19,274 bases of DNA from an uncultured Collinsella sp. (GTDB taxonomy: Bacteria > Actinomycetota > Coriobacteriia > Coriobacteriales > Coriobacteriaceae): NCBI GenBank assembly GCA_900762015.1, contig CAAFEX010000027.1, forward strand, positions 1 to 19,274, in the 5' to 3' direction. A program made the translations under genes and the position numbers. Each line of letters begins with the position of its first letter. Within the stretch, counting starts at the first letter, position 1. The notes below the pieces were generated by a model. That model was given only the letters and a program-made list of their open reading frames with translations, was not told the DNA's origin and searched no databases. Shown here in pieces: positions 1-7,900 of the stretch.

Positions 1-417
1 AGCATCGCCGCACAGGATGTTCTTGTCGAGCACATAGCGGATGGCCTCGAGGAAGAGCGTGTCCGGCTTTTTGATTGCTTTCTTAGCCTCTGCTTCGACG
101 ATTCCGTATAGACGATCACGGCATTCTTGGGCGTTGTCTTCGAGAAGTTCGACGCCGTAAAGGCTACTTACAGCGATGAACGCATTGCGCTGGTAATCGT
201 CGGGATTCTTCTTGTAACGCTGGCTTACAACGGTGAGCTTGCGGCGCAATACCTCGGCCAGGAAATTGCCATTGCCGCACGCCGGCTCCAGAAAACGGGA
301 TTCGATGCGCTCGGTCTCCTGTTTGACCATGTCGAGCATGGCGTTGACTTCGCGCTCGTTCGTAAAGACCTCTCCGTGCTCCTGCACTCTCTTGCGAGAT
401 TTAACCTGCTGAGCCAT
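1..417 (-). CDS. N6-adenine DNA methyltransferase, N-terminal part (runs off the left edge)
   Basis: The first 139 codons of a minus-strand gene are visible, starting at the ATG complementary to 415-417 and continuing past base 1. The start has a good ribosome site (AGGTGAAG just upstream on that strand). The protein carries HGEVFT near residues 14-19, then LEPACGNGNFL at about 43-53, which is the S-adenosylmethionine-binding motif I of DNA adenine methyltransferases, and it ends at the edge in LCGDA. This N-terminal layout is known from large methyltransferases of restriction-modification systems, where the enzyme methylates adenine in the recognition site so that host DNA is not cut. The catalytic (N/D)PPY motif and any nuclease partner would lie beyond the window, so a complete system is inference. 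The gene is divergent from a controller-like regulator and probably shares its operators. Confidence 0.8.
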   Translation of the reverse strand, partial: MAQQVKSRKRVQEHGEVFTNEREVNAMLDMVKQETERIESRFLEPACGNGNFLAEVLRRKLTVVSQRYKKNPDDYQRNAFIAVSSLYGVELLEDNAQECRDRLYGIVEAEAKKAIKKPDTLFLEAIRYVLDKNILCGDA

Positions 418-434
418 GCCTTCACCTCAATGCC

Positions 435-452
435 TGTACGATAAATCATACA
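435..452. promoter_or_regulatory. Inverted-repeat operator 1 in the methyltransferase/regulator divergent region
   Basis: The 18-bp sequence TGTACGATAAATCATACA is a near-perfect inverted repeat (half-sites TGTACGATA and TGTATGATT match at 7 of 9 positions). It has the same length and pattern as the site at 475-492. On the minus strand it contains TATGAT, a possible -10 for the methyltransferase gene, so a bound regulator could block that promoter. The likely ligand is the adjacent XRE-type protein; that link is inferred from position. Confidence 0.55.
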
Positions 453-474
453 GCAGTGTAGCTGAAAGGACGTC

Positions 475-492
475 TGTATGAAATAGCGTACA
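475..492. promoter_or_regulatory. Inverted-repeat operator 2 in the methyltransferase/regulator divergent region
   Basis: TGTATGAAATAGCGTACA follows the pattern of the site at 435-452: both read TGTA-pyrimidine-G at the left and C-purine-TACA at the right. The centres are exactly 40 bp apart, close to four helical turns, so two dimers would lie on about the same face of the DNA. Tandem operators of this sort are typical for controller proteins of restriction-modification systems. Confidence 0.5.
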
Positions 493-500
493 AGTAACGA

Positions 501-525
501 TGGCTCAATTAATAGGATTGAGCCA
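501..525 (+). promoter_or_regulatory. Perfect 9-bp inverted repeat abutting the regulator start codon
   Basis: TGGCTCAAT (501-509) and ATTGAGCCA (517-525) are exact reverse complements around a 7-base loop. The right arm includes the A of the ATG at 525, and the only ribosome-site-like bases (AGG, 514-516) lie in the loop. It may be a third DNA operator, or an mRNA hairpin limiting translation of the regulator. The repeat is seen; the function is inferred. Confidence 0.5.
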
Positions 526-809
526 TGGATATCGAGATGACATGTGAGTTCGTATGCAGGGAGGTCGGCGCTAACGTCGGCCGCCTACGTAACGAGCGTG
601 ATATTTCCCAAGCGCAGCTCGCTCGCATGATCGGGGTAAATCGGCCCAATCTCTGCAACTTTGAAAACGGCAGGCAAAACGTATCGATCGATTATCTCGT
701 TAAAATTGCCGAGGGTCTCGATGTTCCGCTTGTCGAGTTCTTCTCCGGCCTGGAGAATGCACGCCCCAGCGAGTGCGCTGCTGTCCGCGTGACAGACGCA
801 GGGGAGTAG
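525..809 (+). CDS. XRE-family helix-turn-helix regulator, controller (C-protein)-like
   Basis: A 94-residue protein made almost entirely of one HTH_3 (lambda-Cro/XRE) domain at about residues 17-75. The recognition-helix region reads SQAQLARMIGVNRPNL, followed by NFENGRQNVSIDYL and KIAEGLDVPLVEFF. The pattern N-x-E-x-G-R-x-N-x-S-x(3)-L-x-K-I-A is close to that of controller proteins of restriction-modification systems, which bind as dimers to paired operators, activating their own and the nuclease gene and repressing the methyltransferase gene. The gene is divergent from a methyltransferase gene with two matching inverted repeats between them, which supports this role. Start 525 is preceded by AGG eight bases upstream; ATG 537 is the alternative. 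A generic XRE repressor is the other possibility. Confidence 0.75.
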   Translation: MDIEMTCEFVCREVGANVGRLRNERDISQAQLARMIGVNRPNLCNFENGRQNVSIDYLVKIAEGLDVPLVEFFSGLENARPSECAAVRVTDAGE

Positions 810-875
810 CTGTTCCTTAGGAATCTGCCAGATGTGCTCAGCGCTAACATGTCAAAAGTACCTGGCACCAATGTT

Positions 876-902
876 GAAAAAGCCACGTCCCAAATTAGCT
901 AC
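876..902 (+). repeat. Partial copy of the dnaE-flanking palindromic (REP-like) element
   Basis: CGTCCCAAATTAGCTAC at 886-902 is identical, base for base, to 17 bases of the right arm of the inverted repeat at 4882-4919. The match extends leftward as AAAA-AGCC with one base missing and one substitution. Only the distal half of the unit is present, so this is a decayed or truncated copy. With the copies at 4790-4920, it means dnaE is bracketed by the same element. Confidence 0.7.
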
Positions 903-928
903 TTTCGGTGGGCGTCCGTGCCGTGGGG

Positions 929-934
929 TAAAAT
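929..934 (+). promoter_or_regulatory. Candidate -10 box for dnaE
   Basis: TAAAAT is five of six matched to TATAAT and would start transcription about 33 bases before the dnaE ATG. No convincing -35 is seen, so this rests on the -10 and its spacing alone. Confidence 0.3.
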
Positions 935-973
935 CGTTCAGTCAGAACACGAACCCGCATCGGAGCTCATCAC

Positions 974-3900
974 ATGGCATTCGTTCATCTGCACAATCAC
1001 ACTGTTTTCTCCATGCTCGACGGCGCAACCCGTATCCAGGATATGGTCAACCGTGCCGTTGAGCTTGGCATGCCCGCCGTGGCCATTACCGACCACGGTT
1101 ACATGTACGGCGTACCCGACCTGGCGCTGGCCTGCGACGCCGTCAACCACAACACGCCCGAGTACAAAACCTGGAGCCACGACAAGGCCTTCTTGGAAAA
1201 GGACCGCCGCGACGAGCTGGTGGAGCCCGATCCCGAGGCAAACCCGCGCGAGCATGCCCAGTACGTGAAGGACATGGCCATGTGGGACGAGAAGGGCAAC
1301 ATCGACGAGCTCAAGCCGCCCCTGGTCATCAAACCCATCTTTGGCTGCGAGGTCTACTTTACGCCGGACGAGACGCTCGCCCGCGACCACAAGCCCGAGC
1401 TCTACCACATGATCCTTCTGGCCAAGGACCAGGAGGGCTACGTCAACCTGATGCAGACGGTTTCCGAGGCCGCCGTGCAGGGCTTTTACTACAAGCCGCG
1501 CGTGACGCTCGACAATCTGCGCCGCCATGCCAAGGGCATGATCTGCACGAGCGCCTGCATCGCGGGCATCATTCCCAAGTACATCGACCGCGGTGACATG
1601 GAGGGCGCCATCAAATGGGCCGAGACCTTCCGTGACACCTTCGAGCCCGGCGACTTTTATATTGAGATTCAGGAACACGGCATTACCACCGATAACGGCC
1701 TGACCGACGAGCAGATGGACCGCACGCTCATCGACATTGCCAAACAGGTGGGCGTCAAGGTCATCGCCACCAACGACTTCCACTACCTGCGCCGCGAGGA
1801 TGCGCCCGTGCAGGACGTCATCATGTGTATTGGCATGAACGCCAAGGTCGACGACCCCAACCGCATGCGCATGACCGGCTCGGAGTTTTACATGAAGACC
1901 GAGGAGGAGATGCGGGCGATGTTCCCGTATTGCCCCGAGGCCTGCGACAACACGCTCGAGATCGCCGACAAGTGCTACGTCGAGCTCGACTGGGACTCCA
2001 TCATCCTGCCGCGCTTCCCGTTGCTCGACCCCGGCGAGACGCATGAGAGCCAGTTCCGCCGCGAGTGCGAGAAGGGCCTGCGCCAGCACTACGGTGACGA
2101 CTGGGCCACGCGCGAGATCGGTGGCGTCAACATCAAAGAGCGCTTTGAGTACGAATACAAGGTCATCTGCGACAAGGGCTTTGCCGCCTACTTCTTGATC
2201 GTCGCCGAATACGTGCAATGGGCCAAGGACAACGGCATCGGCGTCGGCCCCGGCCGTGGCTCGGCCGCCGGCGCTATCGTTGCCTACGCCATGAACATCA
2301 CCGCGTTCGACCCGCTCGAGAACGGCCTGATGTTCGAGAGGTTCCTGTCCCCGCAGCGTACCGAGATGCCCGATATCGATATGGACTTCGACGATGAGCG
2401 GCGCCTCGAGGTCGTGGAGCACGTTCGCCAGCTCTACGGTCCCGAGAAGGTCACCCACGTCATCACCTACTCGACCATTAAGGCCAAGCAGGCCATCAAC
2501 GACGCCGCGCGCGTCCTGGACTATCCGGTCTACATGGGCCAGCGCCTGTCTAAGATGGTCTCGAGCGACCCCAAGGTCAAGCTCAAGCAGGTGCTCGACA
2601 AACAACCCGGCAAAGAAGATCTGTTTAACCCCGATTTTGCCGAGGCCTATAAAAAGGACGACGACGCCCGCCGCATCATCGACACGGCGCTCTCGATCGA
2701 GGGTCTCACCCGTGGCGAGGGCGTGCACGCGTGCGCCGTTTTGATCTGCCGCGACCCCGTCAACGAACACGTGCCCACCAAGCTCGACACCAAGGGCGGT
2801 GTCGAGATTACCCAGTACGAGGGCCATACCGTTGCCGACATGGGCCTGCTCAAGATGGACTTCTTGGGCCTGCGCACGCTGACGGTTATCTCCAAGGCCA
2901 AGGCAAACATCAAAAAGAACTTCGGCATCGACATCAAAGAGGAAGAGATTCCCTTTGACGACCCCGAGATCTTTAAGCTCATGGGCTCCGGCCACACCGC
3001 CGGCGTCTTCCAGGTCGAGTCCGCCGGCATGACGGCCACGATCAAGAACATGAAGCCCACCGAGTACAAGCACGTCGTGGCATTGATCGCTCTGTACCGC
3101 CCGGGCCCGCTGGGCGCCGGCATGGTTTCGTCCTACATCAACCGTATGAACGGCAAGGAGCCGGCCGTCTCCTATGACGACCGTCTGGACGACATCCTGG
3201 GCGAAACCTACGGCACCATGGTCTACCAGGAGCAGGTTATGCTCATCTCCGTCGAGATGTGCGGCTTCTCCAAGGGCGAATCGGACTCGCGTATCCGTAA
3301 GCCCGTGGCTAAGAAAAAGATCAAGCTGCTCACCTCGACGGTGCTCCACTGGGAGGATGGCTCGGACGAGACCACCTACGACCACTGGATGAACGGCGCT
3401 ATCAAGAACAACTACACGCGCGAGGTCGCCCAGAAGATTTGGGACGATGTTCTCGAGTTCGCATCTTACGCCTTTAACAAGTCGCACTCCGCCGGCTACG
3501 CCATCCTGGTTATGCAGACGGCATGGCTTAAGGCGCACTATCCGCACGAGTACATGGCGGCCGTTCTGACGTCCTACACGGGCAAGACCGACAAGATCGT
3601 TCACTACGTCTCGGCGTGCCGTCACGACGGCATCCCCGTGCTGTCGCCAGATGTTAACGAGTCCGGTACCGAGTTCACGGCTACCAAGGAAGGCGTGCGC
3701 TTTGGTTTGGCCGGCATTCGCGGCGTGGGCACCGGCGTGGCGCAGGCGATTATCGCCGAGCGCGAGGCGGGCGGCCCGTTTAAGACACTGCACGACTTTG
3801 TCGAGCGCGTGGACTCGAGCCAGGCCAACCGTCGCGTGATCGAATCGCTCATCAAGGCAGGTGCTTTCGACTCCACGGGGTATCCGCGTCGCCAGATGAT

Positions 3901-4777
3901 GCACTTCGTGGACAAGAACAACCCCGAGAACATCATCGATGCAGCGGTAAAGCGCCAGAAAGATCGCGCGAGCGGCCAGACGTCGTTCTTCGATATGTTT
4001 GGCGACGTTGAGGGCTCGGGCTTTGAGGTGAGCGTGCCCGATCCGGATGGCCAGGAGTGGGACCGCCACCTTAAGTTGAGCCAGGAGAAGGAGGTTCTGG
4101 GCATCTATGTCTCGGACCACCCGCTGCGCCCGTTTGAGTATGCACTAGCCAAGGCACGCGACTTCTCGTTCTCGCAGATCGATACCGGCTACGAGGTGCA
4201 AAACCCCACGGGCGGTACCATCAACCAGGAGATTCCCGAGGGCAAGGCGCTGTGGTGGGCCGGCATGGTCTCGAGCGTGTCCAAGCGCGTGACCAAAAAC
4301 GGCGACCCCATGGGTATTGTGCAGCTCGAGGACATGGAAGGCGAGGCCACGGTCGTGGTGTTCCCCAAGACCTACAAAGAGGCCGAGGGATACCTGTACG
4401 GCGAGGTCGATCCCGAGACCGGTGCGCAGCTGTCTGATGCGTTTGTTCGCATTAAGGGCAAGCTCGAGCGTTCGGACCGCGGCGACCAGATCATCGCGCA
4501 GGAGATCGTGCCGCTTGAGCTTAACGAGGAGAACAACAAGCCCAAGGTGTTTGAGGTCATGGTGCCCAACAGCCGCTTTAGCCAGGGCAATATGGCGCGT
4601 CTTGCCACGGTGCTTACCGCAAACCCGGGCGGCGACCGCGTGGAGATCTTTATCGAGCAGGTGGACGGGCGCGTACTGCGTGCCGAGGTGCCGGCCAAGG
4701 TCAACGCACGCTCGATTCCGCTGCTGGCAGAGGCAAAGGCGATTGTGGGTAACCAAGGCAGAGTGACGGTAATTTAA
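974..4777 (+). CDS. dnaE: DNA polymerase III subunit alpha (replicative polymerase)
   Basis: A 1267-residue C-family polymerase, the catalytic subunit of the chromosomal replicase. The N-terminal PHP domain begins HLHNHT (H7, H9) with TDHG at 39-42, PIFGCEVYF at 121-129 and later TNDFHYL, so the PHP metal ligands appear kept. The polymerase part has GVGPGRGSAAGA, the catalytic aspartates in PDIDMDF (466-472; D469, D471), and the third in KMDFLGLRTL (D629). FNKSHSAGYA and the helix-hairpin region follow, then an OB fold beginning near ALWWAGMVSSVSKRV. Two insertions stand out against typical family members: about 65 charged residues inside PHP (roughly 51-117), and about 20 residues after VAKKKIK (roughly 783-803). 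GGAG at 962-965, eight bases before the ATG, supports the start. Many Actinobacteria encode a second, DnaE2-type enzyme; the intact PHP and C-terminal regions argue that this is the replicative one. Confidence 0.97.
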   Translation: MAFVHLHNHTVFSMLDGATRIQDMVNRAVELGMPAVAITDHGYMYGVPDLALACDAVNHNTPEYKTWSHDKAFLEKDRRDELVEPDPEANPREHAQYVKDMAMWDEKGNIDELKPPLVIKPIFGCEVYFTPDETLARDHKPELYHMILLAKDQEGYVNLMQTVSEAAVQGFYYKPRVTLDNLRRHAKGMICTSACIAGIIPKYIDRGDMEGAIKWAETFRDTFEPGDFYIEIQEHGITTDNGLTDEQMDRTLIDIAKQVGVKVIATNDFHYLRREDAPVQDVIMCIGMNAKVDDPNRMRMTGSEFYMKTEEEMRAMFPYCPEACDNTLEIADKCYVELDWDSIILPRFPLLDPGETHESQFRRECEKGLRQHYGDDWATREIGGVNIKERFEYEYKVICDKGFAAYFLIVAEYVQWAKDNGIGVGPGRGSAAGAIVAYAMNITAFDPLENGLMFERFLSPQRTEMPDIDMDFDDERRLEVVEHVRQLYGPEKVTHVITYSTIKAKQAINDAARVLDYPVYMGQRLSKMVSSDPKVKLKQVLDKQPGKEDLFNPDFAEAYKKDDDARRIIDTALSIEGLTRGEGVHACAVLICRDPVNEHVPTKLDTKGGVEITQYEGHTVADMGLLKMDFLGLRTLTVISKAKANIKKNFGIDIKEEEIPFDDPEIFKLMGSGHTAGVFQVESAGMTATIKNMKPTEYKHVVALIALYRPGPLGAGMVSSYINRMNGKEPAVSYDDRLDDILGETYGTMVYQEQVMLISVEMCGFSKGESDSRIRKPVAKKKIKLLTSTVLHWEDGSDETTYDHWMNGAIKNNYTREVAQKIWDDVLEFASYAFNKSHSAGYAILVMQTAWLKAHYPHEYMAAVLTSYTGKTDKIVHYVSACRHDGIPVLSPDVNESGTEFTATKEGVRFGLAGIRGVGTGVAQAIIAEREAGGPFKTLHDFVERVDSSQANRRVIESLIKAGAFDSTGYPRRQMMHFVDKNNPENIIDAAVKRQKDRASGQTSFFDMFGDVEGSGFEVSVPDPDGQEWDRHLKLSQEKEVLGIYVSDHPLRPFEYALAKARDFSFSQIDTGYEVQNPTGGTINQEIPEGKALWWAGMVSSVSKRVTKNGDPMGIVQLEDMEGEATVVVFPKTYKEAEGYLYGEVDPETGAQLSDAFVRIKGKLERSDRGDQIIAQEIVPLELNEENNKPKVFEVMVPNSRFSQGNMARLATVLTANPGGDRVEIFIEQVDGRVLRAEVPAKVNARSIPLLAEAKAIVGNQGRVTVI

Positions 4778-4789
4778 GGACGGCGTTGG

Positions 4790-4920
4790 CGGGGTAGCTA
4801 ATTTGGGACGGGGCTATTTTAGCTACCCTTTGACTGACGGCGAATGAGTCGGGGTCGGAATGCATCTCAACCGACATATGGGGGTAGCTAAAATAGCCCC
4901 GTCCCAAATTAGCTACCCCG
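4790..4920. repeat. Perfect 39-bp inverted repeat (paired REP-like element) between dnaE and the SNF2 gene
   Basis: Bases 4790-4828 and 4882-4920 are exact reverse complements, separated by 53 bases. Each arm is itself palindromic: GGGTAGCTAA (4792-4801) pairs with TTAGCTACCC (4819-4828) around 17 bases, and the right arm repeats this at 4882-4891 and 4909-4918. The spacer has a small GTCGG/CCGAC hairpin. This two-unit inverted layout is that of bacterial interspersed mosaic (REP/BIME) elements. There is no T-run, so an ordinary terminator is unlikely. The element begins 13 bases after the dnaE stop and ends 9 bases before the ribosome site of the next gene, so as RNA it would form a very stable structure beside that start. 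Confidence 0.9.
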
Positions 4921-4939
4921 GGTGAGATTGGAGGAAGTG

Positions 4940-7900
4940 ATGGCGCAGGGGACGTTTGTGCAGGCGCTCCGGAAAGAGGCGGCGCTGAGCGGCACCTTTA
5001 TGAAGGGTCGCTCGCTCATGCTCAACGGCGCCGTGCTGTCGATTGAGGACAGCGGCTCACGCTTCTCCAAAAACGTGACGGTTGAGGGCTCGGTGCGCGG
5101 TTCGCGCGGCGACCTGTACAAGACGCACGTGGCGCTCGACATGGACGAGCACGAGGTGATCGACTACGACTGCGATTGCCCCGCCGCCTATCGTTACCCC
5201 GGTATGTGCAAGCACGCTATTGCCACGGCTCTGGCGTATTTGGATGCCAGCGGCGCCGAGCCCGTCGAAGGTTTGCGCACGCCGGTCCGCACGTTTACGG
5301 CGCAGCCGAAACAGCCCGCGCGCACCGCGCCCAAAGCGCCGGCCGTCAATCCCAACTTTCCCTTTCCGGCGCCCGTCCCCACGAGCCCCAGTCTCATGGC
5401 GGCGCTCTCCGATCTTTCGGACGCGCGCATGGATGAGCTGGCGAGCATGCGCCGCAAGCTCGCCAGCAGTGTGGATCCCGATGCCCCCAAGGCGGTGTTG
5501 GAGCCCTCGCTGGTGCCGTACTACAATCCGCTGTTCGCCGACCGCTTTAGCTGGGCGCTCGAGTTCCGCATTCGCTGCGGTTCGGTGTCCTACGTGGTCA
5601 AGGATATCGACGGCATGGCCGACGCCTATGTCCGAGGCGGCACCTTCTCGTACGGCAAGAAGCTCACGTTTGTCCATACGCCCGAAGCCTTCGAAGACGT
5701 GTCGACAAAGCTGCTCAACCTTGTTGTGACGACAGTTGCCTATCTCGATGACATCACAAGCTCGCGTTCGGCGTCGTACGACTTTGCCCGCAGCGGTTTT
5801 GTTGCCGAGCGTCAGTTGCCGCTGTCCGTGCATAGCATCGTATATGTGCTGGACCTGCTGCGCGGCCAGACCATCTCCTTTGAGCCCGCCTGGTCGCGGG
5901 GGACGACGACGCATCGCACCTATGACGTGGCGGTTGAGGTGCCTCCGGAAGGGGAAGACGAGGCTCTGTGTAAGCGCCCACCGCTCCTTGCCGCCAAAAT
6001 TGCGCCGGCGGCTGGTGGCAGCTACGATCTGCGCCTGCCGGCCGATGCATACTGCTTTGCTTCGGGCGACGTTGCCTATCTGGTCGACACCCGCCGTGCG
6101 CGCCGCGCCGATGTGGCGTTTTCCCAGCATGCGGCGCCGTTCCTATCGCGCTTGCTGCCCTGTCGCACGCCGGTCCATATCGCTGCCGACCAGGTGGGGG
6201 AGTTCTGTCGTATGGCGCTGCCCATTTTGCGCGACTACACCGACCTTACCGCGCCCGCTGCGCTCGACACCGTGGCGCCCGAGCCGGGCTTTGCCATGGC
6301 GATCGGCGTCGACGATGGACTCGTGACCTGCAAAATTACGGTTAGCTACGGCGATTGGTCAGCGGATCTCTTTAGCCTGGGCGCTCCGGGCAGCCCCTTC
6401 GAAGAGCAACGCCCCGGCGTGCCGCCCCGCGACGAGGTGGCGGAGTTTCGCGTTATGGACACGGCGGCCCTGTATTTCGACTTTTACGAGGGCGGCCTGG
6501 CGTTTGAGGAGCGCGATGACGAGAGCTTGTTCTGCCTGCTGACCGAGGGCCTGTCCGCCCTGTCCGAGCTGGGTGAGGTCATGCTCAGCGACCGTCTGCG
6601 CCAGATCTCGGTCCGCCCTGCGCCCAAGCTTTCGGTGCGTGCGACCGTCAAGAGCAATCTGCTCAATGTCGAGCTGGGTGCGAGCGGGCTTTCGGCCGCG
6701 GACCTTGCCATCTACCTCGACTCCTACAAGCGCCATCAAACGTTTGCGCGCCTTACGTCGGGCGACATCATTCGCCTGGACGAGGGCGCCCGAGCTGCGT
6801 TTGGCCTCGCCGAGGACCTGGGCGTCGATGCCGTCGACCTGCTCGACGGCGTGTCGCTACCCGCGTCGAGCACCCTGTTCGTCGATAGCATGCTCGCGCG
6901 CACGCCCGCGCTCGAGGCCGATCGCGACGCTGCGTTCCGCCGTACCGTCGAGCGTCTGGACACGCTCGGCAAGATGGACTTTACGGTGCCGGCATCGCTC
7001 AAGGCAACGATGCGCGGCTACCAGGTCGACGGATACCAGTGGCTCGGCTCGCTCGAACACCTGGGCCTTGGCGGCATCTTGGCCGACGACATGGGCCTGG
7101 GCAAAACGCTCCAGATGATCGCGCATATCCTGGCGCGCGTGGAGACGGGGGACACCAAGCCCACGCTCGTGGTGTGCCCTGCGTCGCTCGTGTATAACTG
7201 GACCGCCGAGCTGGAGCGCTTTGCGCCCTCGCTCGATGCGTGCGCCGTCGTGGGCGCCAAGGCGCAGCGTCGCGTACAGATTGCCGGCGTGGCCGAGCAT
7301 AACGTGGTCGTGACGTCGTATGACCTTATGCGGCGCGATATCGACGAGTATGCCGAGCAGGACTTTGCTCGCGTTGTGCTCGACGAGGCCCAGTACATTA
7401 AAAACCCGCTCACCCAGGTGGCGCGCGCCGCCAAGCGCCTGCCGGCCGGCGTGCGCTTTGCCTTGACGGGCACACCCATCGAAAACCGCCTGTCCGAGCT
7501 CTGGAGCATCTTCGACTTTTTGATGCCGGGCCTGCTGGGCACGCGCGAGTCGTTTGCCAAGCGCTTCGAAAGCCCGGTCGAGCATGCCGAGGGCGACAGT
7601 GCCGCTCGCCTGCAGGCGCTCGTGTCGCCGTTTGTGCTGCGCCGTGTCAAGGAAGACGTGGTGGCCGATCTGCCCGAGAAGATCGAGGACACTGTCGTGG
7701 CTCAGCTCACCGGCGAGCAGCGCAAGCTGTACCTGGCCAACCAGGACCGCATTGCCCAGCAAGTGCAGCACCGCGAGGCATCCGAGTTTAAGAAAAACAA
7801 GCTCAAGGTGCTCGCCGAGCTCACCAAGCTGCGCCAGATCTGCTGCGACCCGCGTCTACACTACGAGGATTACAAGGCGGGAAGCGCCAAGCTCGATACG

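Larger units (their letters stand above)
810..973. other. Intergenic region before dnaE with a repeat remnant and candidate promoter
   Basis: This 164-base gap has no convincing gene. It contains a partial copy of the palindromic element found after dnaE (876-902), and TAAAAT at 929-934 as a plausible -10 for dnaE, giving a leader of about 33 bases. No good -35 hexamer is visible at 16-19 bases upstream. The neighbouring AAAAGTACCTGGCACC (854-869) looks like non-coding repeat debris, but no second copy occurs in the window. Confidence 0.4.

Noticed and set aside
1..809. Complete restriction-modification system
   Set aside because: Only part of a methyltransferase and a controller-like gene are visible; no nuclease is in the window.
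934..957. SOS box near the dnaE promoter (GTTCAGTCAGAAC)
   Set aside because: The half-sites are in the wrong orientation (GTTC then GAAC), so this is not a LexA operator.
938..4120. A 1060-codon open frame on the minus strand opposite dnaE
   Set aside because: It mirrors dnaE codons in GC-rich DNA, has no domain-like content, and is a common artefact of third-position GC bias.
4790..4920. Bidirectional transcription terminator for dnaE
   Set aside because: The stem is strong, but no T-run follows on either strand; the two-unit palindromic structure and half-copy elsewhere fit a REP-like repeat better.
4922..4939. GTG start for the SNF2 gene
   Set aside because: The ribosome site GGAGG (4930-4934) lies after this GTG and is well spaced for ATG 4940.
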